Assembly (NCBI RefSeq): GCF_002078875.1
Contig: NC_034424.1
Location: 6,937,274-7,001,273, forward strand
Source: Numida meleagris
Taxonomy: Eukaryota > Chordata > Aves > Galliformes > Numididae
DNA length: 64,000 nt
Reading direction: 5' to 3'
Under the pieces are notes generated by a model. It was given only the letters and a program-made list of their open reading frames with translations. It ran no database searches and was not told where the DNA came from. The position numbers and the translations under genes are program-made. Positions 53,097-64,000 of this stretch are shown here, piece by piece (within the stretch, counting starts at the first letter, position 1; each line of letters starts with the position of its first letter).

Positions 53097-56000
53097 CTAA
53101 AGCAAACGAGGGGAAGAGGACAACGTGTAAATGTTGGTATTTATTTGAAGCAGGCACGTTCAAACACTACCAATAGTAGAAGTGCCTTAACTCAGGCTCT
53201 TACCCTACCTGCTTTATTTTCCGTAACAAACTTTGTTACCTTGTTGATGAGCATAGCTAAAGACATGAGAGAGAGAGAAGGAACAGCAATTCCCAAATTC
53301 AAAGCCTGCATAAAGCCAGTAAGCTTTATCTAGTTCAGAGAGCATCTCTGTGCAAAGAACACAGGGTAGCACAAGAACAGAGCTGGGATGTAATGCAGAG
53401 ACTCCCATGAATGTGCTGACTCAAGCTAGTAAATCCATAGCACGCAGCTCTGGGTAAACATAGCCGTGCTGCTGGCACTGAGCCAGCTTGCACGTCCCCA
53501 CGCTGGTGCAATGGTGAGTCTGACATCTCCAAATCAAGAGCTGGCGGCCTCAGCTGACAGAGGATCCCCATCAAGAGAAGGGAATGGGCCTGCAGACATG
53601 TGCCAGGATCAGCTGCAAATGAAAGGAGTCACCAGAAACATCCTAACTGGAAGCTATCTGCACTTTGAATCTCAAATGTCTTCACTACGCCTATTCCTAT
53701 ACCCCCTCGTCTGGGCCCCCAGTTTTATATGAAATTCTCAAGATATAGGCTCAACGTAAATAATTAGTGTTATACTTACACTGCTCCCCATGACTTGGCT
53801 AATAGAGCACAGTCATGCTCTCTCAAGGAGATGTATGAAATATAGAAGCATGCACAAATTGCATTACTTTATTCTATTTTTTCCCTGGCAAACTCCAGGG
53901 GAAAAAACGGTCGGTCTAGTATCACTGCCTCTTGTACACCATATGGTAAACAGCTCTGCTGTGTCATCTTCCATAAACATTCGATATTTCAATTCACATC
54001 AGAATTGCAGCTAGCCTTCCTCTGGCAAACAGACCAGAACCACTTTCTAGAGGCAAATTATTTGAAATATGCTCAGAAAACCACAAATATCCTCTCACCG
54101 ACACATGCTTCTTTCTCGCATATAGAGATGCGAACCGAGATGGAAACTGCAGTAATACAGGAAGAAGGAGAGAACATTAAGACATCCCAGAAAAATAACT
54201 CTTCCTTGATACATCCCTAATCAGCTCTGCTAAATATCTGGCCTAAATATAGAACACCAACTTACCCTTTGAGTCACTGATTAGATGACAACAAGAAGTA
54301 AACAGGTACCTAATTCAGGGGAATCTTACAAAAATAGATGTGTACAAACAAATAGATCCGCAACACAGAGGGATATTTAAGTATCCATCTTCCCAGGCTT
54401 GCCCGAGCAGCATTGCTATCTGCACTCAGGTACCCCAACAGCTCCGTAACCAGGGGAGCACTCTGGAACCTGGTGGCTCTGTGACACAGGGACTGCTTCT
54501 CTGGGTGCCAGGGACCCCACGTGCTGCAGCAGCCGCAGGCACCGGGCACCCTTATAACCCGTGCTCCATCAGATTCCTTATTGTTTGCAGGGGAAGCTGC
54601 CTTGATGTCGGATCATCCCCTTTTAGTTTCAATGCAACACTTAAGGGAGCAGAAAAAAAGCAAGATTAGGAGAAATCTGAAGTGCAAACGCTTTGCAAAT
54701 GTCCCACTTCTTAATAGAGCGCATGGCAATGAATTCAGAGAGGCAATGGCTCTGCACGAGACATCTCCCAGCTGTCAGATCTCACTTATTATACGAGGAA
54801 AGGCATGACCTACACCTTCTCATACAAGTCATCCAATGTGACACTTTAAATAGAGTCACACACACACAAAAACACAAGGAAACAAATTGTCCCACCAATA
54901 CAGGTAGAATTAAAAATCAACAGCTCTGGCCTAAGCACTTCAGCATCCTTACACTTGGCATTAGGATCAACAGAGATTTAAACTCCTCGGGAGCCCAGTT
55001 ATGAACCAGCGCAGCAGTGCACAAGGTTCTTTACAGACCTGGAAAGAAGACTGCCAGAACCAGTCTCTGCACAGACATCACATGCATCTTCCAGTGAGGG
55101 CCTAAGGTTGGGCTTTTTAGCCCTGGAGTAATAACTTAAGTTACTACTTATCCCGTTCTACAGACCTTTAACATTCAAGTGACAGAAGCTGTTCTTGATT
55201 TTCCTGGCTGTACAACTACACCTTTAATACTAAAAATTCGAAGTACGGCCTTTTGCTATCATAAATAAATAAATATTGTGCATTTCTCCCAATTCTTATC
55301 CATCTCAGTTAAAGAAGATAATTAAAAGCAAAACCCGAACCTTCAAACAAATACTGCTTCTCTGGGGTTCTCAAGCCTGACCTTTTCTGCTAAGCTGCAA
55401 CCTCCAAGCTACCGGCTTCAGCTTGTCCTTCAGCCAAACCAGTCATCAGAAAACACAGCCAGGTTGGAAGGTTGGTTTTCTGTTTGTTTTTAAACTGCTA
55501 TGCTGTTGAGTTGCTTGCATTGGTCAGCCAGCGCAGAGACAGCTGGCATGAAAAAAACATGACAATAATTCTCTGTCCTAGCAGGATAATGTTTTGCTCA
55601 GCTGATGCAGCCCACAGGCTGTCTGCAGTGGTAGAGACTATTTTAAAAGAAGCTATAAAGCCCCATGAAACGTGCATTGTGCCAGTAAGCTTGCTGCTGC
55701 AGCTAACGGTTCTGCCACTTCCTTTGGCAATGCAGAACATGTAACGGATGGCTCACTCCCTTGCTGCTGTTCCTGCAGTGCAGGGTACTATTTGTTTTGA
55801 TTGCAAAATTAGAAGGTAGCAAACTTTTATGTTATCATGCGAGCCTGTCAACTCTTTATGTCCCATAGTGTTTCTGCACGGTTACTTGGACACTGACCAA
55901 AACCTGGAGCAATCCCAGCCCAGCCAGAAGCGGTGACATAAATCTTCCCACCGGGGAAAATTATCAAGTTGAAGAGATGTTCCTTGACCTCATCTTTATC

Positions 56001-58407
56001 TACACATCATTATTTACATTTTGGTAGCACGGAGGCCACACAGATCAGGGCCCCTCAGCGCTCTGCAGACACACAGTGAGACCCTGCTCCTACCTCGAGG
56101 AGCTGCTGCTCCCTGCACGCTGCAGTGACGAGGCCTGCAGCAGAGCCCCGAACCCAGCCTGGAGGTTTTGTCAGCCAGCCTCTCAGAGAAACATCATTGG
56201 TGTGGAAGGCAGAGCTGGAGGCTTTCTGAAGGCAGGAAGAAAGCAGGATCATGATCAAGCAGCTGGGCAGTGGGAGCAGGCACTGCGCTCCGCAGCTCCA
56301 AGCATCACTCCCACCCAGGCTCTGTGCAGCAACCAGAGCAGATGCTTGCTCCCTTTCCTCGGGCAGCAGCAATAGCTGAAAAGTTGGGCAGATTTGCCAC
56401 CATATGCTATTCCCTATCTCACAGAAGCAGCAGGCCCATGCTGGCGTTGCCCAGGCTCTCCTCCAGCCGTGGGAGAGCTTTAGCACACTCCTACTACTTC
56501 TGAGAGGCAGAAATTAGGGTTCTGGCAAAGACTGCCAGCTGATCGGATTCCTGCAAACACAAGTTGCTCCCAAGACAGACACACACAGGTAGCTGGTTAT
56601 AAAACATGTAAGGGGCAGTGAGCAGAACAGCCTTTCCTGAGTTGCCTAATTGAAGAGTAAGATTCCTTTTCTTGCTGCCACTGTGATTACATATACATTA
56701 CTCAGTACATGAGCCACTTGAGCAGGAAGATGCTGGATAGCAGAGAACTGAAAGTACAGAGCATTAAATTTTAACAGCAGCCAGCCAAAGTTTAGAAGCA
56801 GCAGCATGTGAATTTGGTTTACTTGAGATCCCAGAAATCACATGGGGTAAATGAAACACCATCCAAAAAGAGGGAACGCAGCTTTTATCACAAGTGCCTG
56901 GTAGCAGTCATGTTCCTACCCAGAAGTCTCTTTTTCCTCCAAACCAAGTAAACTCCACTACCTTTAAAATAAACTATCTCAAGAAAGGAAATGCAGGTAT
57001 AGAGGCTTACTGGGTTGACTCCAAGCCTTACTATTACTACACAGTCCAAAGACTCCCTAAAGCAACCCAGTTCCGGATCCAGGCAGCTTTGTAGTCCCAG
57101 GAATGATTTTCATCGATTTTAAAGACAATTATATCACCACTCATTGTAGCATGTAAGCTGTACAGCCCAAAAAGTCCACCTGTCAAAACAGATAAGACGG
57201 TGAAGTGAGGACAGTTGCATCCATTTCATGTCTACGGCTGTAGAAAGCAGCAATACACCACCACTCCTTCACACTCCCCAAAAGAAAACAGAGCTGGTGC
57301 ATGTCCTCCTCTTCCTCGTGCTCTGCTTTCCTTCACAGCCCTGTCTAGGAATCGAGCTTCAGGGAGCTTTCACTGCCTACTAACTCCATGTCAGCAGGGA
57401 TGTTCTCTTTGAAAGCAAAGAGATCTCAAATTGCAGAGATTGAGACTTGAGGGCAGACAAGCTGCTTTATCAGCCAACACCTCCTTGGCAGACACATGTG
57501 TGCTACACACAGCATGCCACCCCCTCAGGACTGGGGATGAAGCATTTGCACCTGGCCTCAATGCAGGAAATGGGAATTTGGCTTGAATGCCCCTATGGCA
57601 TACTGCAGTTTAGCAGTCTGAAAGTCCATTCAGCTGTCTCTGTTGTCTCCCATATCATTCATGCCACATATCAAGATAAGCTTTTTTTGTCTATTATTTT
57701 AAGTGCAGCCCCAGTAACATCCCGAGACTCAAAGATGGAACCGTGCCCTTAACTTACCTCTGTGTGAGGGAGGGGAAAAGGACAGCAGATTAACTCAGTT
57801 CCTTGGCTTTTGACTTGGTTAGTTTAATGCTCATCAGATTATACAGATGGATTTCCCACCCTTGGTCTCTCCTTGGCTATTATAAGAGCAGGTGTTTCCT
57901 CAGTCAGGAGCCTGTCCATTCCTAACCAGTAGATAAGAGTTAGCCACAGGTGTAACTGGCAATTTCAAGGGCTTTCAGTTCCAATAGATACTCAGCACAT
58001 CCCACAAACAAGGTCGCTTTAACACGGCTTACATCATACCTTCAAAATCAGGGGAACCCAAGAGTTACTTTATCTTGACCATGCGAGCATTGTGGTCTTC
58101 AACGAGCACTTTTCTGGATACCTCAAACAAAAGCGGCCCTTCTGATAATTACCGGCTGAAGCATTTCTCCCCATTGAGCTGCTAATGACACAGAAAGCAC
58201 CTTCTAATTGAGTCCGAGGAAGAATTCAGATGCATGTCATATACCTTCTCCAACACAAATCACACAGGGCTCAAATGCCTTCTAAGGCTGCAGTTTCAAC
58301 TGCAGAGTAGTGTCTCACAGCCTAACAAGTTTATTTTCATAGCTTTGAGTTTGCTTTTGAAAAGAGCTTAGACAACCTGCTTCTGTAATGGATTAGGTAT
58401 GGCTGAT

Positions 58408-58475
58408 CTTGCTTTGGAGCAGGGTGAGGACAGAATGACCTCTGGACATTTCTTCCAGCCCTGTTTCTTGTGGAT
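58408..58475 (+). mobile_element. CR1 LINE 3'-end fragment (diverged)
   Basis: CTTTGGAGCAGGGTGAGGAC followed by GAATGACCTCTGGACATTTC and TTCCAGCCCTGTTTCTTGTGG parallels the avian CR1 3' end (..GGAC..GATGACCTCTGGAGGTCCCTTCCAGCCC..). It is diverged and short. Confidence 0.55.
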
Positions 58476-59756
58476 CTCCAAAAACATGGAGACAGATTTT
58501 AACTCAGCCGTATGTGAGTTTTGCAGATGCTCTTGGGTTATGCAGTTTTGCTAACAAGGCTACAGCAAGAAACAAGTGTCAGACTGTTTAAAGAGTTTAC
58601 TCTGTACTGGATACCTCACTGGGGGAGTTCAGCCAGTTTGAGATCTCACTCTGGACCGAGATTTCTGAAATAAAGCAAGCTGCACTTGCAAAAATTTTTC
58701 TTGGAAGCATTTCAGCAGATTTGCTGGGTGACCTATAATGAAAACATTAATAAACGCTTAGTTGTAGCAGTAGAAATAACCATCTATGAATAAGTTTCAG
58801 AGTATGTAAAGCAGCTAGTGGCTTGCACATCAGCATCCTGGGAAGACAGTCAATCTACAGGATGGGAACGGGTAGGTGCTCAATGGGAAAATCCTCATGG
58901 CTGTGCCTCTCACAAGATATTCCAATTACACATTTATGGCAACTGAGGGAAAAAAAAGGTCTGTCTCAGCTTTCATTTTCATTATAGAGATTTAGCATCC
59001 TTCATGCCAGCACACAGTGCAGGGCAGCACCAGCCTCCTCCCCTGCCTGCACCACATCCCACCCCCTTCAAGGCTCTGCCTCCTAACTCCCCGTTGCTCA
59101 TCTATTACTCTACCATCATGCTTTGGAGAAGTTTGACCGATCCAATACAGGACACTACCGCAGATTCAGAAAGTCAGCTTCGCCAATTTCACGTCAGTGA
59201 ACCATTTTTCAGCAGCATTACTTAAAAAAATAACACCACTCTGTCACCCATCCAAATTTCAAATGATACATACATAATAGAAACAGATGTACGCCCACTG
59301 AAGCTTAACATGGCAACACCCGCAAAGGCTTCAGAACTCTTAACAGGATTACAGTGTGTGTAAACTCACATAAGATTCTCTTTTTCTGCTCTTTAAAGGA
59401 TGAGATCTGCAGTTAAACAGTTGGGTTCTGAGAAAGAGTCTGCCCTTCCCCTTTTTAATCAGCGTACGGTTCTCTGTGTACTTTTGGTATGAAAGTAAAA
59501 ACTCATTCATTCAGTTTGACTCAGCATACAGTGAATCAATTATACATCATCTTTTCACAACAGGTTGTGCCACGACTGCTTTTTTTTTCTGCTCTTTCAT
59601 TTCCGAAGACAGAGATTATTGGACACAAAGCATCTTAAAAGGGAAGGGAAAAAAAAGTGAATCCTCCCCTGCTTGGCAGAGCATCTCAGAGCTTCTGCTA
59701 TACCTGCAAACAATTACAAAAACCAAAAGCTAGAAAACAGGATGCTGACATCCAAG

Positions 59757-59840
59757 CTCAGTTCTTGACTCCCCATTCTGTGGGTTTTTCAGTTCCCCAC
59801 TTGCAAAATGGGGATACAAACACTTCCCCTGCCATTCACT
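59757..59840 (+). mobile_element. MIR SINE remnant (diverged)
   Basis: TTTTTCAGTTCCCCACTTGC followed by AAAATGGGGATACAAACACT matches the central MIR motif (CCTCAGTTTCCCCATCTGTAAAATGGGGATAATA). Only the core is recognisable. Confidence 0.6.
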
Positions 59841-62800
59841 AATAAAGCCATTAGTCTCCTCCCATGCATCTGTATAGCCCATAGAACGTCAGCTCCTAAT
59901 GCTGCATGACGACACTCCAGCATCACTAACACCACTTACAAGTGTAAGGGATGCTACCCTCAGGGGTACCCCCATGCCAACACTGACAGAGAACACAGGC
60001 TTCTAATAAACAGACACAGACTGGTACGCTAACGCTTTAGAAGCATTTCACAGTACGTAGCAGAACCATCTAAGAGATTCATTAGAGAAAAATACCTTCT
60101 TTCATCAGCTGACCTCCCTTGTGCACATACTGCGCCCCACGCTGCCTTCTATTCATTTTTCAAACTTCTTTTTTTTACTATATTTAGAGCAGATTTGTTT
60201 TAGGACATAAAACATTGAAAGTGGAGTAAGCGTGGATCAGCTGCTTCTGGTTTCAGCTGTGCTCTGGGTTAACAGCACCACAACTTTCCCAAGGAGGTAA
60301 GGTCTATCTAAACCAACACGTGACACTCAAGTTGCTTTGAGGGGATGGACAATGAAGTGAAAGGGATGGAATTACTACGACATGAAATTACTGCTTGTTA
60401 GCTGAGCCACAGTAATGTTACACTTGGTAATGGGGCACAGCAAGTACACCCACCCACCAAGTTAATTACTGCAGGTTGACAGATGAGCAGTAATGTATCA
60501 CACTGCTGCAGCCCTCCCGTTTATGACCACCATTCATCCCCTACAAAAAGAAAGAGCATTCCCTCTTATACACACACACAATTCTTGTGCCTGTAGCACA
60601 GAACAAATGTATTTTTCAGCAGACCAGTTTCCATACTGCCCACTGTACAGCAGAGCTCCCAAACCAGCCTCAGTAAGGAAGAAGTCAGCATTGCAAGTCC
60701 CCTACCTGCAAACCAGCACTACACTGCAAGCTTCCCACTTGCTTATTGACATCTGTTGGCCAGTGCAGTTCTACAAAACAGACTTCTCTTGGCATGGTCA
60801 CACTGGAGAGTTGTGAGAAAGTGTGATTCCCTCCAGGCAGCTCCATAGTGTTATACAAGGATAGCATGAAAAGACAAAGTTACACAAGGAAAAGGGTGCC
60901 CTTGTTCCAGCACTGCTGGGGTTTGGTTACAACAGGACCGGTCAGTCCTGCAAAGTGCATCCTTGCTGGTGTGATTGTGTCAGGGCACGGAGCACTCTGC
61001 AAGAGTATCACTGCAGCTGCATCAGTGAAGTGCTGCGAGTTTAAACCTCAGAAGCAGAATCAGCTCTCAAAGCTAGGAAGGAAAACTACTACGTGTCTCT
61101 CTCTGCCTCTTTCTCTTTCAGCTGGAAAAAGAAGATTTAAAAGAAAGAGGAGCAAACAAGGTCATTTCCACAGCAGACCTGTGTCAACCAGACCTGAATC
61201 TAAATCCCAAAGTTTGAAGACAAACTGACTCAGGAATCACTTCAGTCAGTTCATGTTGTTCCAGGTTGGTCCCCATTTCGCAGAACTTTCACCTCTGTTT
61301 TCCTTTGTTCCACCTGTTGCAATGCTGCTGGAGGGGAAAATGCCGAGCCCTGGCCCCAGCAAAGGAATGAGATACACAAACCTTCTTTTCTGCCCAGGTT
61401 ATCCGTGCTGCTGAAATACATCCAGACTTGATGGTGTCTTCTTATCAGACTCAAGCTAGAAAGAGACTGAGGCCCAGCAAGGTGTGAAAGGAATCCAAAA
61501 AAGGCGAGTGTTTCTTCAGTTGGTGTCTTATCAGCAAGGCTGGGGGAAGGAGCAAGTGCTAGGAGAAAAAGCAGCCTTAGCAGCACGTTACAGTGAATTT
61601 CCATACCGTTCTCCAAAAGAATTTAAATCCTTTCCTTTTAACATTGGCTTTAGCAGCAAGTGGGTTAAAGAGTACTTCCTCCCTTTCACTGCAGAGCTAG
61701 TGTGCCCCAAAGAAAGTTGTTCATCTCCGACAAGCACTAATGACTGACAAAAACACAGCAACGACACAGTAAGACACTGTGGAATGAAAAGCTTGAGATG
61801 CACACGTCCTTCCAAAATGTCCTGACAGCTCACTGAGCAGCACAGCAAACAATGGCTCCTTCCTAATTCCCAGAACTCTATTGCTTGCTGTGGTGTTCTG
61901 GGCTATTACTGGAGAATAATGTGGTAATTTAAAAAAAAGAAAAAAAGAAGAAGAAAAAAGAAAAAACCAACAACCAACAAAACAAAACACGCAGTTCACG
62001 GTAATGACTGGGAAACTCACTGCACATTAATGAATTTTGTAAATTAGCAAGAGAAAGCGCAACTGGGATTACAGAGAAACAATCAGCAATGCTGAGATGC
62101 AAAATGTTCTTTGTTTAGGTAAGTGCAGCTCTGCCTATACTGAAATCACCTGATAGCTTACCAGAGTCGACAGAGTAATATATTTTGTCAAAGTAATTAA
62201 GCCTTTGAAACATGAGCCCCCACTCCATCACTCAGCTGCTGCTGGGGAGAGGGATTTGACTTGGAGCTGTTTGCGCTGTCAGTGAGCTCCCAAATTGCTC
62301 CAGGGGGAAGGAGCAGGGCTCCGGGAAGCACACAGCCCCCAGAGCTGCACACCAGGTCGGGGAGACTGAGCGGGGCTGCACACACCACGGACCCTCAGCA
62401 CTGTTGTAAGGGGGCTGAAGGATGACATCCCCAACACGCAGTTCTTAGCTCAGGAAGCAAGTACTTGGCTAGCTCATTAAGAATCGTGATTTAAGTCACT
62501 GCTCCTGATGTAGTTACAGCAACCCAAGGAAACTCTAGCGATGAAGCCCACCAAAAACACATCGCACTCGCAGGCACCAACAAAACTGACATCCCTTGAA
62601 AGCGCTAATAGGTCAGAATTATTTCCAGCAGCAACGGAGCTTAGTTTTTATGTAAGATTAACGCAGCTCAGACACCAAAGTCAGTTTTGAGAACAAACCT
62701 CAGCTATTTCACGCGCATTCTATTTGTACGTGCATTCTTTCTTAATTTAAACTCTGCAGCCACAGATCACTGGAACGATCCCTTTCCATTGGAATAGCTT

Positions 62801-63579
62801 CAGCACCCAGTGCTATGCAGACAGAGCAGAAGACAATATTGCAATCAAGCTGACACTGAATATTAAATAAGACCGTAAAGCTCCCTTCAACCGTCGTATT
62901 AAGCACTGCCTCAAAGCACTACAGTGTGTATTTTTCACCAGCAAGAAGTAAAGAGAAAGAAAACACAAGCTTAGCGCTTCTCCTTTAGAAAAAGGAAAGC
63001 CGGGAGGTCAGAAGTTACCCTGCTTCAGAAGGAGGGCATCACTGAGAACTCCCCAAACTTGGGCGCTCACAGAACAGCAGCGGGCTGCAGCTGAGAGCTG
63101 CGTGCAGCAGGCAGGCACTGCACACCCGAGTTGCTGGCCAGCTGCAAGCAGTGGGGATCCTGGGTTTACGTCTGTAGTGCAAGCAGACTGCGTTGGGGAT
63201 TTCTTGTTTGTTTTGACTGATGTACGTTCACCCCACGCCTCTCACCGCGCAGCACATACAGCGGTCAGAGTCCTCTCCAATACCTCGACTTGAGCAAATG
63301 GAGGACGAGGGTTTTGGTGTTAAACCCAACTCCCCAGTTTAGAGACACCCCCTCAGCACACTCACACACACTGAGAACACTAACAAGCCTCCAAAAACCC
63401 ACTTCTCTATTCCCAGCAAACAACAGCAGGTGTGCTCTGCTATTTGCATTACCCCCAGCCTACTGTTTACCAACGTCCGGCAACTTACGCGTACAGTTTA
63501 TAAACATCAGAAGTATCAGTGAAGCCCGTGTTTGCTCATCTAAAAACAAAGTTTATTTCAGCAACTTCTGCTTCCTGCA

Positions 63580-64000
63580 GACACCAAGGGAAGGGCCGTC
63601 CCAGCGCGCCCAGCCTCACAGCGCCTGCTGGCACCCGGAGGACCCCGCAGGGCTCAGCCTCGCAGCTTAGGGACGCTCGGAGATCCGCGACCCGAACACT
63701 GCAGCTTTGTCTGAAAGTGAAACCAAGCAGCCTACAAACAACGCTCTATCGGCGGCACCCAGGGAGGTGCAAAAGCTAACAAGTAGCAGAAACGGAGGAA
63801 AAGCACGGCTGGTTTGAAGTTTCGCATTTTATTACAACCCGCCAGCTACGTCGCCGCGTACACGTTCGAAGTTGAAGCAACAAGCCCTCGCTCCCCGCCC
63901 GAGCCCCGCACGGAGCGGCACCGCGCGGCTCCGGGGCGCCGGGAAATGGCCGGGAGCCGCGGGCCGAGCCCCCAACCGGAGCGCTCCGCCCGGCCGGCCC
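63580..64000 (-). promoter_or_regulatory. BRD3: CpG island at right edge, probable BRD3 promoter / non-coding exon 1
   Basis: GC and CpG content rises sharply from about 63,580, and the last 130 bases are strongly CpG-rich with no N. This is where the first exon of BRD3 is expected, given an upstream acceptor at 53,096 and no coding exon between. No TATA box is evident. The island continues past the window, so the start site and direction are inferred. Confidence 0.6.

Larger units (their letters stand above)
53097..63579 (-). other. BRD3: BRD3 5' intron region (~10.5 kb)
   Basis: Presumed first intron between the non-coding first exon(s) and the exon at 53,096. It contains a splice-site-like motif at about 57,757, a CR1 fragment near 58.4 kb and a MIR fragment near 59.8 kb. 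Possible minus-strand donors lie near 63,246 (CGCG|GTGAGAGG) and 63,488 (CGC|GTAAGTT), so the first exon cannot be fixed from sequence alone. No other gene is supported. Confidence 0.6.

Noticed and set aside
62110..62124. Plus-strand TTTAG|GTAAGT composite splice site
   Set aside because: No plus-strand gene is supported here, so a match to the consensus alone is not evidence.

Overview
The window is vertebrate nuclear DNA, most likely from a bird of the chicken type (galliform). The coding exons read as near-identical orthologues of amniote VAV2, BRD3OS and BRD3. Exons are short with consensus GT-AG junctions. The few recognisable transposon remnants are CR1 LINE 3' ends, typical of birds, plus very old MIR SINE fragments. 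Assembly gaps fall in or beside a GC-rich promoter, as often happens on bird microchromosomes. The species is inferred. The gene order VAV2(-) / BRD3OS(+) / BRD3(-) matches human 9q34 as I remember it.

Layout: (1) 1-22,549, minus strand: the 5' end of VAV2. Coding exon 1 (22,346-22,549) and exon 2 (164-280) encode the first 107 residues of the calponin-homology domain. They are separated by a 22-kb intron with no other gene that I can support. (2) 21.8-23.3 kb: CpG island and promoter of VAV2. (3) 23.3-25.8 kb: intergenic, with a homopyrimidine tract, a 380-bp homopurine tract containing a 17-bp minisatellite, and a 590-bp degenerate telomere-like TTAGGG/TTATGG array. (4) 25.9-29.8 kb, plus strand: BRD3OS, an 84- or 89-residue protein encoded in one exon, with a CpG-island promoter interrupted by an 885-bp N gap. 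(5) 31.06-53.1 kb, minus strand: BRD3, with a 5.1-kb 3' UTR and eleven coding exons totalling 722 codons. All junctions were resolved to the base. (6) 53.1-64.0 kb: the 5' intron(s) of BRD3, ending in a CpG island at the right edge that is the likely BRD3 promoter.

Function: BRD3 is a BET-family acetyl-lysine reader of chromatin. VAV2 is a Rho/Rac guanine-nucleotide exchange factor. BRD3OS is a small conserved protein of unknown role. Nothing suggests an operon-like or joint system. BRD3OS and BRD3 are convergent, with 3' ends about 1.3 kb apart. VAV2 and BRD3OS are divergent, with promoters about 5 kb apart. The leads most worth following are the C-terminal CaaX-type motif of BRD3OS, three overlapping-frame uORFs directly ahead of the BRD3 start codon, a TG repeat 21 nt behind a BRD3 splice donor, and the phased telomere-like array between two promoters.
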